A DNA stretch of 64,000 nucleotides from JANSWY01 sp965228955 (lineage in GTDB: Bacteria; Bacteroidota; Bacteroidia; Cytophagales; Cyclobacteriaceae), in NCBI GenBank assembly GCA_965228955.1, contig OZ245848.1, positions 930,001 through 994,000 on the forward strand. Reading direction: 5' to 3'. Numbering within the stretch: position 1 is the stretch's first letter; every line of letters starts with the position of its first letter. This document shows positions 19,009 through 28,416 of this stretch, piece by piece. Below the pieces are notes generated by a model that was not told the DNA's origin, did no database searches, and was given only the letters and a program-made list of their open reading frames with translations. The translations under genes and the position numbers were made by a program.

Positions 19009-20400
19009 TTAAAATGGTCCCCAATCAAAAAACATAACTGGCGGAATCAATAGAAGCATCGCAATCACAAAGAAGGTGATCATCATTGGAAGCATCCATT
19101 TCATCCATTTGTTGTAGGGTACTTGTCCCATTGCGAGCACACCCATTGTAACACCGCTTGTAGGAATGATCAGATTGGTTAATCCGTCACCAAATTGAAA
19201 TGCCAGAACAGCAGTTTGTCGGCTAATTCCCAAAAGATCGCTCAGTGGACTCATGATTGGCATAGTCAAAGCTGCCTGTCCGGATCCTGATGGAACGAAT
19301 AGGTTCAAAAAGCTCTGTACCAAAAACATGGCCTGAACGGAGATATAAGAAGGTAAATCCTCAACTGAATACGCTATTGAATTCAATATAGTATCCAGTA
19401 TTTTTCCATCTTGTGCTATGATCAATATCGCTTTGGAAAAGGCGATCACCAGTCCGGCAACAAGGATGTCTTTTGCACCATCTACAAAAGATTCCGCTGC
19501 ATCATTTGGTGCCATTCTATAAACAATGGCACTAATAACAGCGAGTGCAAAAAACAATCCGGCAATCTCATTGATATACCAGCCGAGATTACTCACGCCA
19601 TAAATCAATAAAGCAATTGCCCCGAAGAATAATGCAAGAATGATTTTCCTGCTCATGGTGAACTTGATTTCATCCACTTCATCCAGGTGATTATCTCTCT
19701 TCTGATCCATCTCATACATCGGACTAATACTTGGGTCTTTCTCCAGTTTTCTGATGTAAAGCATGATGAAGATAATCGGCACAAGTGTGAGAATACCCCA
19801 GCATAATATCCTGTATCCCGAACCACTAAATGGTGGTAATTCGGCAATGCCCTGGGCAATTCCTACGGTAAATGGATTACTAAAAGCACCTGCAAATCCA
19901 GCTCCGGCTCCCACAAATGGGATGGCAATTCCTACTAAGGAATCATAACCTAAAGCCAGCGATAGAGGAATGGTAATGAGCACGAATACAATTACCTCTT
20001 CACTCATCCCAAAAGTTGCTCCGGCAAGTGAGAACAAAATGATCAATGCAGGAATGATTACTTTTTTGAAGGCCGGTTTCTTTCTACATAACCGCACCAA
20101 ACTTTGTAATGCCGCATTGATGGCATCTGACCTATTAATAACCGAAAATGCTCCACCCACTATCAATACAAATGCAATGATTTGTCCAGCAGAAATAAAT
20201 CCTTTGATCGGACTTGTGAAGAAATCAAAGAAGCCTTGTGGTGATTGTTCGGTGACCTTGTAAGATCCCGGAACCACAATATCTCTGCTTCCATCACTCA
20301 TTCTTTCAAATTCTCCTGCGGGAACAATCCATGTTAGACCTGTGAAAGCAATTAGAATCACGGTCAGAATGATAAGGGTATGTGGAATTTTCTTTGCCAT
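19009..20400 (-). CDS. YfcC-family inner membrane carrier, proposed beta-Asp-Arg or Arg/Asp importer
   Basis: 463 residues with about 12 spans, no cleavable signal. It belongs to the YfcC / C4-dicarboxylate anaerobic carrier group: GLTWIVPAGEF near the N-terminus, GMSEEVIVFVLITIPLSLAL, and the C-terminal LNLFVPSGSGQAALTMPIMSPL and GVTMGVLAMGQVPY segments. Members are thought to move dicarboxylates, basic amino acids or short peptides. It starts one base from the stop of the upstream cyanophycinase and is followed by the isoaspartyl peptidase, which argues that it carries the dipeptide or its amino acids. The substrate is inferred from context only. Confidence 0.87.
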   Translation of the reverse strand: MAKKIPHTLIILTVILIAFTGLTWIVPAGEFERMSDGSRDIVVPGSYKVTEQSPQGFFDFFTSPIKGFISAGQIIAFVLIVGGAFSVINRSDAINAALQSLVRLCRKKPAFKKVIIPALIILFSLAGATFGMSEEVIVFVLITIPLSLALGYDSLVGIAIPFVGAGAGFAGAFSNPFTVGIAQGIAELPPFSGSGYRILCWGILTLVPIIFIMLYIRKLEKDPSISPMYEMDQKRDNHLDEVDEIKFTMSRKIILALFFGAIALLIYGVSNLGWYINEIAGLFFALAVISAIVYRMAPNDAAESFVDGAKDILVAGLVIAFSKAILIIAQDGKILDTILNSIAYSVEDLPSYISVQAMFLVQSFLNLFVPSGSGQAALTMPIMSPLSDLLGISRQTAVLAFQFGDGLTNLIIPTSGVTMGVLAMGQVPYNKWMKWMLPMMITFFVIAMLLLIPPVMFFDWGPF

Positions 20401-20401
20401 G

Positions 20402-21253
20402 CTACTTTATTGGGAATGTTTGATCAGCAGTAAATATGCTGATATTTAAACTTTTGGCACTTAGTTTTCCATTTTCATTTGATGTTACTTGATTGGGAGA
20501 ATCAAAAACAAGGACTTGTGATTCACCAACTACAGTTGCTACCCCGTCAGTAACCAAAATGGCAGTGGACTCATCAATTCCAATACCTTTCATATTTGGG
20601 TTTTCCAGAATGGCACTGATCAACCTGTTATGTCTGCTTCGTTTGACAAAGTGTTGATCAATGATGCCTTCTTTAATGAACCCAAGTCCTTGTTTTAATT
20701 CAATGTTGTTTGTTTCTATATTTCGAAATGTGCTATAATAATCTGGGTATTTCAGCTCATTTCCTGTAATCATTTTTTCGCTCATTACGGCAGCTCCGGC
20801 ACTAGTTCCTGCAATGACCCCTCCATTTTCATAACACGTTTTGATGGCCCCTTCGATAGGAGTGCCACTTACGATATCCATGAATTTATTTTGATCTCCA
20901 CCTGAGATGTAAATCAGATTCGCATTGGCGATACTATCAATTTTGGGTTTGGGTATTGTATCACCTTTGTTGAAATTGAATCCTATTACATTGTCAAGTC
21001 CCTGATCAGTAAACTGAATAAGCGCATAGAAAATAGCAGAATCAGGCTCGGAACTGGACATGGGAAGAATGATGCCATATCCTGTAGAATCAATTGCAGA
21101 TTCTCTGACTAACCTCTTGATCAGTTGAGGAGGTCTCTTTCCTCCACCAATTATAAAAAGCTTGCCTGCCGACTGGTCCTCAATTTTGGTTTCTTGTTTT
21201 GGGTTTGAACATCCAATTAAGGCAACCACACATAAAAAGGCGAAAAATCTCAT
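20402..21253 (-). CDS. cphB: Cyanophycinase (S51) lipoprotein, predicted periplasmic
   Basis: 283 residues from ATG 21253 (MRFFAFLCVVALIGC); a TTG at 21283 is in frame but would spoil the lipoprotein signal. Lipobox Cys15 is followed by SNPKQE, without the acidic run that marks surface export, so the protein probably faces the periplasm. Peptidase S51: nucleophile Ser151 in IAGTSAGAAVM, the YISGGDQNKF loop, and the cyanophycinase signature DQHFVKRSRHNRL, then GIGIDESTAI. It would release beta-Asp-Arg dipeptides from cyanophycin fragments. It is the best match of the three S51 genes to classical CphB. It directly abuts the carrier gene. Confidence 0.9.
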   Translation of the reverse strand: MRFFAFLCVVALIGCSNPKQETKIEDQSAGKLFIIGGGKRPPQLIKRLVRESAIDSTGYGIILPMSSSEPDSAIFYALIQFTDQGLDNVIGFNFNKGDTIPKPKIDSIANANLIYISGGDQNKFMDIVSGTPIEGAIKTCYENGGVIAGTSAGAAVMSEKMITGNELKYPDYYSTFRNIETNNIELKQGLGFIKEGIIDQHFVKRSRHNRLISAILENPNMKGIGIDESTAILVTDGVATVVGESQVLVFDSPNQVTSNENGKLSAKSLNISIFTADQTFPIK

Positions 21254-21284
21254 TTTAAGGGTTATTTGAAAATTGCTTAACAAA

Positions 21285-21313
21285 GGCTACCTGGCTATTC
21301 GAACCAGGTAGCC
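21285..21313. terminator. Hairpin between second propeller gene and cyanophycinase
   Basis: Perfect 10-bp arms GGCTACCTGG (21285-21294) and CCAGGTAGCC (21304-21313), 9-base loop, only a weak T run on the minus strand. It probably acts as a partial terminator or mRNA-stability element that sets apart the susCD-propeller segment from the downstream cytoplasm-directed genes. Confidence 0.7.
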
Positions 21314-21320
21314 ATGAAAT

Positions 21321-22445
21321 TTATTCTATGAAAAATAGTCCTCTCGGATCATCAAAATCTGAAGTGAGTGTCACTTTATCTGAACCATCAAGGTTGGCCA
21401 TGAAGACACTTCCTGAATTACGCTCAGTCCAGTAGAATTTACCATTGGTGTTATCAATAGTAATTCCATACACTCTGTTTCCTGTATCAATAATTGACTC
21501 GATATTTGACCCATCAAGATCGGCTCTTAATATTTGACCAGATTCTGTGTTGTCGAAATAGATCTTTTCGTTTGCCGGGTCTACAGCTATTCCATATCCC
21601 CAACCTCCGGCAGTATAGTCGATAATTCTGGTAACTCCAGTACCATCAACATTTCCTACCCAAACAGCTTCTGCATCAATTGCTACACAAGTGATGTAGA
21701 GGTTGCCATTATATAGATCTAACCCAACAGGAGAAATTCCTAGTCCATCAGATGCATTGTCATAAAGAATGCTTGCTGAATTATCAGTCAGATTGATTTC
21801 CCAGATAGCATCTACACCTGTACCTCGGTCTGCTACATATGCTTTGTTGTTTGGAATATCCAATGCTAAATCTCTTGGAGAACCAAAGACATCACTAATC
21901 ACTTCAGCTCCCGTACCATCAAGGTTAACTCTCATTAGTGTCAGATCATCATCATTAGTATAATAGATCTGCTCATTAACAGCGTCGTAAGCTACACCAG
22001 TACCAAAGCCTCCAACATCAATAGAACCACCATCGATTTCATTAATATTGGCTCCAACTGCATCAATAAAGAATAGTCTTACCAATAATGCATTTGGATC
22101 TCTGATGGTGATTTCCTGCTGGATAACGTCAAGATCATTATCTGATGTTACTGTCATGGAAACTGTGTAAGTACCAGGTTCTGTGAATAAGTGAGAAGGT
22201 GTCGTTTCTGTTGAAGATGTCCCATCACCAAAATTCCAGGCATACGAAACTGATCCAGCTTCTTCCGTTACGAATGTCTCATTGCTAAATGTCACTGTTG
22301 CAGGAGCAAAGCCTTCATTAGAAATGGAATAACCAAAATCAGCCACCACAGAACTGGCCTGCGGAACAGGGAAATCATCCTCACCACAGCTCCAGAGAAT
22401 TCCCAGGAGGCATATGGCTATTAAATGTATTTTTAGATATTTCAT
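21321..22445 (-). CDS. Surface lipoprotein: PKD domain plus YWTD-type six-blade propeller (1)
   Basis: 374 residues. Signal peptide with lipobox Cys20 (ILWSCGEDD); the acidic residues after Cys fit the Bacteroidota surface-export signal. Residues about 30-115 are a PKD domain (YAWNFGDGTSSTETTPSHLF). Residues about 120-374 are repeats of the low-density-lipoprotein-receptor YWTD type (EQIYYTNDDD, EKIYFDNTESG, GKFYWTERNSG), predicted to close a beta propeller. No catalytic motif. It follows susD and its paralogue in one operon, in the place where SusE/SusF or surface binding proteins usually sit. A substrate-capture role is therefore inferred. Confidence 0.85.
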   Translation of the reverse strand: MKYLKIHLIAICLLGILWSCGEDDFPVPQASSVVADFGYSISNEGFAPATVTFSNETFVTEEAGSVSYAWNFGDGTSSTETTPSHLFTEPGTYTVSMTVTSDNDLDVIQQEITIRDPNALLVRLFFIDAVGANINEIDGGSIDVGGFGTGVAYDAVNEQIYYTNDDDLTLMRVNLDGTGAEVISDVFGSPRDLALDIPNNKAYVADRGTGVDAIWEINLTDNSASILYDNASDGLGISPVGLDLYNGNLYITCVAIDAEAVWVGNVDGTGVTRIIDYTAGGWGYGIAVDPANEKIYFDNTESGQILRADLDGSNIESIIDTGNRVYGITIDNTNGKFYWTERNSGSVFMANLDGSDKVTLTSDFDDPRGLFFIE

Positions 22446-22452
22446 TATTCTA

Positions 22453-23832
22453 TTATTCTGCTTTTCTAATGATCATTCCTCTGATATCAACACCAGTCTC
22501 AGCAAGAATTTCTTCTTCTGTTCCATCAAGATTAGCCACTCTGATGATACCATCTCTTCCTGCCCAATAGTACTTTCCACTTTCACTATCAATCGCAATC
22601 CCGTAAGTTCTGTCTGTGGTGATTCCTACTTTCTCAACATTGGAACCATCCAAATCTGATCTGAAAATCTGACCTCCGTCATTGTCATCAAAATAGATTT
22701 TATCATTTACTTTATCCACTTCAATTCCATATCCGAAACCGCCACCACCATAATCGATGATTTTAGAGATTCCTGAACCATCTGTGCTTCCGGTCCACAC
22801 TGTTTCAGCATCAAAATCTACTGCCGTGGCAAATAATTCGCCATTGTGGATATCCAACCCTACAGGTAACAAGAAGAATTCATCATCACTTACATTGTAA
22901 AGAGCTGAAGTGCTATTGTCAGTCAAATCAATCTCAGTAATCTGATCTGAGCTTCTTTCTACTACATATGCTCTATCATTTGCAATATCTAAAGCAATGT
23001 CTCTTCCTCCGTTTAATCCAGTTGCAATTTCAGTCTGGCTACTTCCGTCTAAAGTGTTTTTGTAAAGAGTGGCATTATCATCATCAGTGTAATACAATTC
23101 CTCATTCACATCATCATAAGCCAATCCAAAACTGAATCCAGGAAGATCGAATACATCCTCAATTACTTCAGTATCACTCAATGCAATCTTTCTGATTTTC
23201 AAATTGTCATTATCAATGAAATACAATTCAAATTGATTTGCCTGAATAGTAATTGTTTGCTCTGCAGTTGCTTCTCCACCAGTTCCTGTGGCAGTAAGAC
23301 TTACTGTGTAATCTCCTGGAGTTAGGTAAGTGAAAGTTGGATTTGCTTCAGTACTTGTTGAGTTTCCAGCATCTCCGAAATTCCAAACAATACTGGTCGC
23401 ATCCGTCGTAGTACTTGTGAATGAAACTGCTTGCCCAACTTTTAGATTATCCGCGTTTTCTACAGTGAAAGATGGAGTAGGAATGATACCCCCGATAGTT
23501 ACTGTTTGAGTAGTAACATCTCTTTTCCCATCTGCGCTAGCTTCTAATGTTACTTCATAACTTCCTGGAGCTTCATAAACGTGAGTTACTGTTTCTCCCA
23601 CATCTGAATTACCATCTCCGAAAGACCAGTTAAATGTTACAGCATTCTCGGAGCTACTTGCTGAGAAAGTAATAGTTTCTCCTTCTCTTAGCTCCGTGTC
23701 TGTCGTTACTTCAAATGCCGCAACCGGATCTGGTCCCGCCTCATCATCTTCGTTACAGCTTACAAATATTCCGCTGATCAATAAAACAGCGAATAACTGA
23801 TATATATATGTTTTAATATTATTAAGTCTCAT
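22453..23832 (-). CDS. Surface lipoprotein: two PKD domains plus YWTD-type propeller (2)
   Basis: 459 residues. Lipobox Cys26 (IFVSCNEDDE) with an acidic run, so predicted to be surface exposed. Two PKD domains (about 35-115, containing FNWSFGDGNSDVGE, and about 116-197, containing IVWNFGDAGNSTS) precede a propeller with the same YWTD-like blades as its neighbour (EELYYTDDDNA, DKIYFDDNDGG, GKYYWAGRDG). It is a clear paralogue of the next gene with one extra PKD. Genes are 7 to 12 bases apart from susD onward, indicating one transcript. Probable polymer-binding partner of SusD. Confidence 0.85.
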   Translation of the reverse strand: MRLNNIKTYIYQLFAVLLISGIFVSCNEDDEAGPDPVAAFEVTTDTELREGETITFSASSSENAVTFNWSFGDGNSDVGETVTHVYEAPGSYEVTLEASADGKRDVTTQTVTIGGIIPTPSFTVENADNLKVGQAVSFTSTTTDATSIVWNFGDAGNSTSTEANPTFTYLTPGDYTVSLTATGTGGEATAEQTITIQANQFELYFIDNDNLKIRKIALSDTEVIEDVFDLPGFSFGLAYDDVNEELYYTDDDNATLYKNTLDGSSQTEIATGLNGGRDIALDIANDRAYVVERSSDQITEIDLTDNSTSALYNVSDDEFFLLPVGLDIHNGELFATAVDFDAETVWTGSTDGSGISKIIDYGGGGFGYGIEVDKVNDKIYFDDNDGGQIFRSDLDGSNVEKVGITTDRTYGIAIDSESGKYYWAGRDGIIRVANLDGTEEEILAETGVDIRGMIIRKAE

Positions 23833-23844
23833 GATTGCTTAGTT

Positions 23845-25200
23845 TTAGTATTCTGGATTTTGCACCAATGTGCCATCCGTGATGTTGATTTCTCTTTGAG
23901 GAATTGGGAAGATTCTTCTAAAAGATTCCAATCCTCTGGTGGATTCCAGTCGGCCAGTACGGACCAGATCAAACCAATAGTGTCCCTCGAAAGCAAATTC
24001 TGCTCTTCTCTCTTCCAACAACACATCAATCAATTCGCTTTCTGAAGTAACATTTGCTGCCGTAAGGTCCGTCAATCCCGCTCTTGATCTTACAACATTG
24101 ATATCTGCTAATGCAGCGGTTGGATCATTAGATCCTCTTGCCAAAGCTTCCGCTCTGATTAAATACATTTCAGATAATCTTAATAGTATAGTATTTCCAC
24201 CTTCATCTGCAGGTTCGCTTCCGTACTTGGTGCATCTGATAAAGCTACCAACTACCTCAAACTGCTGACCTCTTTCTGTATCACTACTGTTTGCAGGATC
24301 AAAGAATGAAATCATGTCGTCACTTACTGTTACTTCGGGAGGGGAGATGTACATCTCAATTGCCCATGCACTTGGGTCTTCCAATGCAATGAAATTCAAT
24401 TCAAAAATCGACTCAGCGCTTCCTTCTGAAGAATAGATTTCATTGTAATCGTCTAATAACGAGTAATTGGAATTGGCAATAACCGCTGAGGCCAGCTGCT
24501 CTGCCATATCATACTCTTCTTGGTACAAGTGAACTCTTGCTTTTAAAGCCTGAGCAGCTCCTGAAGAAGCAAAGAATTTATCTCCTGAATCGCTTAATAA
24601 ATCAATTGCATTTTGAAGATCTTCTTCTATTTGAATATACGATTGAGCTACCGTGTTTCTTCCAGTTTCCTGAATTTCTCCAGAAGCGACCAATGGTAAT
24701 GGAATACCATATGTGGAAGAAGCATCAAAAAACTCTCCATATTGTCTCAAAGCATCAAAGAATGCTAATCCTCTTAAGAAGTATGCAGTTCCCATTAATC
24801 TGGCTTCATCCGATTCTGAAAGACCTAATTCTGGTACTTTGCCAATTACACTGTTAGCTACATTTACCACATTATAAATTGCCACCCAGTTGTCTTCTAC
24901 ATGGAAATTGGATGTAGGAACAACTCCTGTTTCCAGCTCTTTCCAGAATTGCTGGAATGCTGCTGCTCTACCATTTCCTGCTGCCATTTCAGTGGCCATG
25001 ATAAAACGGCCTCCGTAGTAATCGCCATCCTGAACTGCATTGTAAATTCCAATCACTGCTGCTTCTGCAGTTTGCAGGTCAACTATTGCAGTTTCGTTGG
25101 AAATCAATGTTTCTGGTTGCTGGTCCAGGACATCACATGCCGGAACAATCCATGCCAGCATCATCATCGCGTATATCGTGTTTCTAATTTGCTTGTTCAT
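23845..25200 (-). CDS. susD: SusD/RagB-family surface lipoprotein
   Basis: 451 residues. Signal peptide with lipobox Cys22 (WIVPACDVLDQQPE). Family landmarks: the N-terminal TPR-like region with AEAAVIGIYNAVQDGDYYGG, the central RGLAFFDALRQYGEF, and the C-terminal FEGHYWFDLVRTGRLE and FPIPQREI. SusD lids the SusC channel and binds the incoming ligand at the cell surface. Ligand classes range from glycans to peptides; the S51 neighbours point to a polypeptide such as cyanophycin. It starts 12 bases after the susC stop. Confidence 0.95.
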   Translation of the reverse strand: MNKQIRNTIYAMMMLAWIVPACDVLDQQPETLISNETAIVDLQTAEAAVIGIYNAVQDGDYYGGRFIMATEMAAGNGRAAAFQQFWKELETGVVPTSNFHVEDNWVAIYNVVNVANSVIGKVPELGLSESDEARLMGTAYFLRGLAFFDALRQYGEFFDASSTYGIPLPLVASGEIQETGRNTVAQSYIQIEEDLQNAIDLLSDSGDKFFASSGAAQALKARVHLYQEEYDMAEQLASAVIANSNYSLLDDYNEIYSSEGSAESIFELNFIALEDPSAWAIEMYISPPEVTVSDDMISFFDPANSSDTERGQQFEVVGSFIRCTKYGSEPADEGGNTILLRLSEMYLIRAEALARGSNDPTAALADINVVRSRAGLTDLTAANVTSESELIDVLLEERRAEFAFEGHYWFDLVRTGRLESTRGLESFRRIFPIPQREINITDGTLVQNPEY

Positions 25201-25212
25201 GATTATTCCTAT

Positions 25213-28200
25213 TTAAAATTCAATGTTTAAACCAACTGAATAAGTCCTTGCCTGACCCAGTGTTCCAAAGTCTTCTCCTTGTAAAGTATTCAGTCCTTCA
25301 CCACTAGTGTTGGTGCTTACTTCAGGATCAAAACCGAGGTAATCCGTCCAGGTGAATAGGTTTTGTCCCTGAACGTAGAATACTGCACTTGTCAACTTAA
25401 ACTTGGATAAGATATCAGCAGGCACCTTGTATGTGAATTTCACATTTTTCAGTCTCACAAAATCACCATCTTCCAGGTATTGCGTACTGAATCTTTGCCA
25501 TTGCAATTCAGGGTTTCCTGCATCTTCTGGTCCAACCAATGATGGTCTCGGAATAGCAGTAATATCACCCGGCTCTCTCCAGTAATCCAGACTTCTTCTG
25601 GTTTGATTACCGTATGGAATTCCACCTCTGGTAGTTCCGTAGTTCTCATATGCATGTCTCGACTGGTTGAAGATCTTGTTGCCACCTACGAACTGAAAGA
25701 ATACACTTAAACCGAAATCTTTGTATCTGAAAGAGTTGGTAAGTCCCCCAAAATAAGTTGGTAAACCGGATCCAACTGGCTGTCTGTCATCCAGGTTGAT
25801 TAACCCATCACTGTTTAGGTCTTCAAAAACTGCATCACCAGTAGTTGGATCTACACCCAGGAACTTGATCAGGTTCAACTGACTCAGCGATTCATTTTCC
25901 AATAGAACGAAGTTTCTACTAAGAATCTGGCCGTTGTTTAAGACATCTACAACTCTGTTTTCAAGAGTAGTAAAGTTTAAACCTGTAGTCCAATCGAAGT
26001 TTTTAGAAGTGACGTTTTGTGTATTGATTGCAAATTCAAATCCTTTGTTTTCAATCTCACCGATATTGGAAGTGGTGCTGGAAAATCCTAATGATCCAGG
26101 AACATCAACATCTAGTAGTAAATCAGTTGTGTTTTTCTGGAAGTAGTCAGCAACGATCCCTACTTTTCCGAATAAGGTAAGGTCCAATCCTATGTCCAAT
26201 TGAGTCGTTTGTTCCCAACCAAGTTCCGGGTTTCCAAGTACTGAAGGATTGGATCCCCCAACTCCATTATATGAAGAAGCACCCCATAATCCTTGCCAGG
26301 TGAAGTTTCCAATCTCTGCGTTACCGACCACACCATAACTTGCTCTCAATTTTCCTTCTGATACTACACTTGAAATTCCCTGGAAGAATGACTCTTCAGT
26401 AAATCTCCATCCCAACGATCCCGAAGGAAGCAAAGCATATCGATTATCCGGGCCAAATCTTGAAGATCCATCTACTCTGAATGATCCTTGCACCAAATAC
26501 TTACCCTGGTAATCATATGTTACCCTTCCTAAATAGGATAAGAATCCATAAGAAGTTGCACTTGATGATCCAGTAGTATTCGCTGCTGCTCCAATCTTGA
26601 TGATTTGATTATTTGGGAATCCATTTCCATCAATCTCTGAGAAATCCATAATTGATTCCTGAATACTGAAACCTCCAAGAACATTGATATTGTGGGATTC
26701 TCCTATGGTAGTAGCATAAGTCAATGTGTTTTCATTGATCCAAACCAGTTCTTCCAGCGTAGCATAGATTCCAGCTCCAGTAGGTGCTTCATTACTTCCA
26801 ACTGGTGTGAACGATTCTTCAATTAATGAATTATAGTCAGCAGACCATGTCGATTTGAAGCTTAGGTTTTTAGCTACTTGCCATTCTGCATAGGTGGAAG
26901 CCAGGATTCTGTTGGAAACAGAGTTATTTACATATTGCTCTGCTATGTACAATGGATTATCCAATGCCCACCATCCATTATAGTTGAATGGGTTGGTATA
27001 ACTTCCATCCGGATTTGTTAATGGTGCAGTTGGGTCCCAGGCTTGTGCGTTAACCACAACTCCATACTCATCATTTTCATTGATTGTCCTCTGGTGAGCT
27101 CCTCTACTTAATAGCACGTTTGCTCCAACTCCAACTTTGTCATTCAATGAATGATCCATTCTCAATCTCGCACTGAATCTCTCAAATCCCTGACCAATCT
27201 GAATACCATCCTGATTGAAGTAGTTTGCAGAAACCACATACCTGGTATCCTCAGATCCTCCTGATATTCCAATGTCCATGTTGTGTGTGATTCCAGTTCG
27301 GAATATTTCGTCATATACATCATAGTTTGGAAGGTTTGCATCGTTAGGATCACCCAATTGGTCATTCCAGTAATTCTCTCCAAGACCATCAAATTCTGCA
27401 GCTGCATTCATAAATTCGATCCATTCTTTAGAGGTCATCATTTCTGGAGTGTTGGCAATCTCAGATACGCCGATGCTGTAACCAATATTCACTTTAGTTT
27501 TACCAACTGATCCACTTTTTGTGGTGATCAAAATAACTCCATTTGCTCCACGAGTACCGTAAATTGCTGCAGCACTTGCATCCTTTAGCACTGAGATAGA
27601 CTCAATATCATTCGGGTTGATATTCGCCAAAGGATTGATAGGTTGGATGTTATTGTTAAGTGCAGATTGGTTTCCTGTAAGAATTGGAATACCATCTACT
27701 ACTATCAGAGGCTGGCTACTTGCTCCAATGGAGGTAACTCCCCTGATATTCAGGTTGAAAGCCGAACCCGGAGTGGCCGATGAACTCCCGATGAACACTC
27801 CGGATAATTTCCCCTGAATGGCGCCATCAAAGCTGTATGTGGCTGCCACGTTTGCTACGTCATCGCTATCTACTGATCCAATAGAACTCGTGATGTCCCT
27901 TCGTTTCTGAGTTCCATATCCGACGACAACTATTTCTTCCAACTCAGTCACGTCTTCCGACAGGGTAACATCCATTACACCTCCGGTTACTGCAACCTCA
28001 TTGGAAGAATAGCCGACAAATGAGTATATCAAAATTGCTGAGTCATCTGAAACCTCAAGTTTGTATTTCCCCTCAAAGTCGGTGATGGTACCACTAGAGG
28101 TACCTTTAATTATGATACTAACACCAGGTAATGCTTCTCCACTTTCATCCGTTACAGTTCCGGAAACAATGGTTTGAGCATACCCAACACTTACCAAAAA

Positions 28201-28236
28201 AAGTAAGCACATGTTAAGTAGAATCTTAAATTTCAT
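25213..28236 (-). CDS. susC: SusC/RagA-family TonB-dependent outer membrane transporter
   Basis: 1007 residues. Signal peptide (about 1-20), carboxypeptidase-D-like regulatory domain (about 23-98; VSGTVTDESGEALPGVSIII, then GKYKLEV), plug domain beginning near VVGYGTQKRRDITSSIGSV with the family loop SVLKDASAAAIYGTRGANGV, then the 22-strand barrel ending in YSVGLNIEF with a terminal aromatic residue. There is no N-terminal signalling extension, so it is unlikely to talk to an anti-sigma factor. It imports large ligands with SusD. It is first of a tight run with susD and the two propeller lipoproteins. A 25-base motif shared with two other locus genes lies 88 bases upstream. Confidence 0.96.
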   Translation of the reverse strand: MKFKILLNMCLLFLVSVGYAQTIVSGTVTDESGEALPGVSIIIKGTSSGTITDFEGKYKLEVSDDSAILIYSFVGYSSNEVAVTGGVMDVTLSEDVTELEEIVVVGYGTQKRRDITSSIGSVDSDDVANVAATYSFDGAIQGKLSGVFIGSSSATPGSAFNLNIRGVTSIGASSQPLIVVDGIPILTGNQSALNNNIQPINPLANINPNDIESISVLKDASAAAIYGTRGANGVILITTKSGSVGKTKVNIGYSIGVSEIANTPEMMTSKEWIEFMNAAAEFDGLGENYWNDQLGDPNDANLPNYDVYDEIFRTGITHNMDIGISGGSEDTRYVVSANYFNQDGIQIGQGFERFSARLRMDHSLNDKVGVGANVLLSRGAHQRTINENDEYGVVVNAQAWDPTAPLTNPDGSYTNPFNYNGWWALDNPLYIAEQYVNNSVSNRILASTYAEWQVAKNLSFKSTWSADYNSLIEESFTPVGSNEAPTGAGIYATLEELVWINENTLTYATTIGESHNINVLGGFSIQESIMDFSEIDGNGFPNNQIIKIGAAANTTGSSSATSYGFLSYLGRVTYDYQGKYLVQGSFRVDGSSRFGPDNRYALLPSGSLGWRFTEESFFQGISSVVSEGKLRASYGVVGNAEIGNFTWQGLWGASSYNGVGGSNPSVLGNPELGWEQTTQLDIGLDLTLFGKVGIVADYFQKNTTDLLLDVDVPGSLGFSSTTSNIGEIENKGFEFAINTQNVTSKNFDWTTGLNFTTLENRVVDVLNNGQILSRNFVLLENESLSQLNLIKFLGVDPTTGDAVFEDLNSDGLINLDDRQPVGSGLPTYFGGLTNSFRYKDFGLSVFFQFVGGNKIFNQSRHAYENYGTTRGGIPYGNQTRRSLDYWREPGDITAIPRPSLVGPEDAGNPELQWQRFSTQYLEDGDFVRLKNVKFTYKVPADILSKFKLTSAVFYVQGQNLFTWTDYLGFDPEVSTNTSGEGLNTLQGEDFGTLGQARTYSVGLNIEF

Positions 28237-28323
28237 GTTTGATAAATTTTAATTTTCGATTGAGACAGTCAGCCTTTTAGCGCAACTGCTGTCGTAAAAA
28301 GAATTGAGAATTCCAGCTATTGC

Positions 28324-28348
28324 CTAGCAATCGAAAATAGGCTGCAGG
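28324..28348 (-). promoter_or_regulatory. Candidate operator upstream of susC (motif copy 1)
   Basis: Begins CTAGCAATCGAAAATAGG on the plus strand. It differs from copy 3 (31957-31981) at 3 of 25 positions. An inverted, looser version (AGCAGTTGCGC..AAGGCTGA on the minus strand) lies at 28267-28290, giving a dyad-like arrangement. Located 88 bases before the susC start. Confidence 0.5.
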
Positions 28349-28376
28349 CCCATTAAGCCCAGAGACTTTGCAGCCT
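28338..28376. other. Hairpin in the gap between the T9SS cyanophycinase gene and susC
   Basis: AGGCTGCA and TGCAGCCT are 8-base perfect complementary arms separated by about 23 bases. No T run follows on the minus strand, so it is either a weak terminator of the upstream gene or a leader structure for susC. Confidence 0.45.
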
Positions 28377-28416
28377 GAAGCAGAAGGATTTTTGTTTTCT
28401 TGCCTAACATCTCTTT

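Noticed and set aside
21254..21283. Longer N-terminus for the periplasmic cyanophycinase from TTG 21283
   Set aside because: It would put ten residues before an otherwise ideal lipoprotein signal starting at ATG 21253.
21285..21313. Minus-strand GGTTCGAA resembling a tRNA T-loop
   Set aside because: It is the loop of a simple 10-bp hairpin; no acceptor, D or anticodon arms can be drawn.
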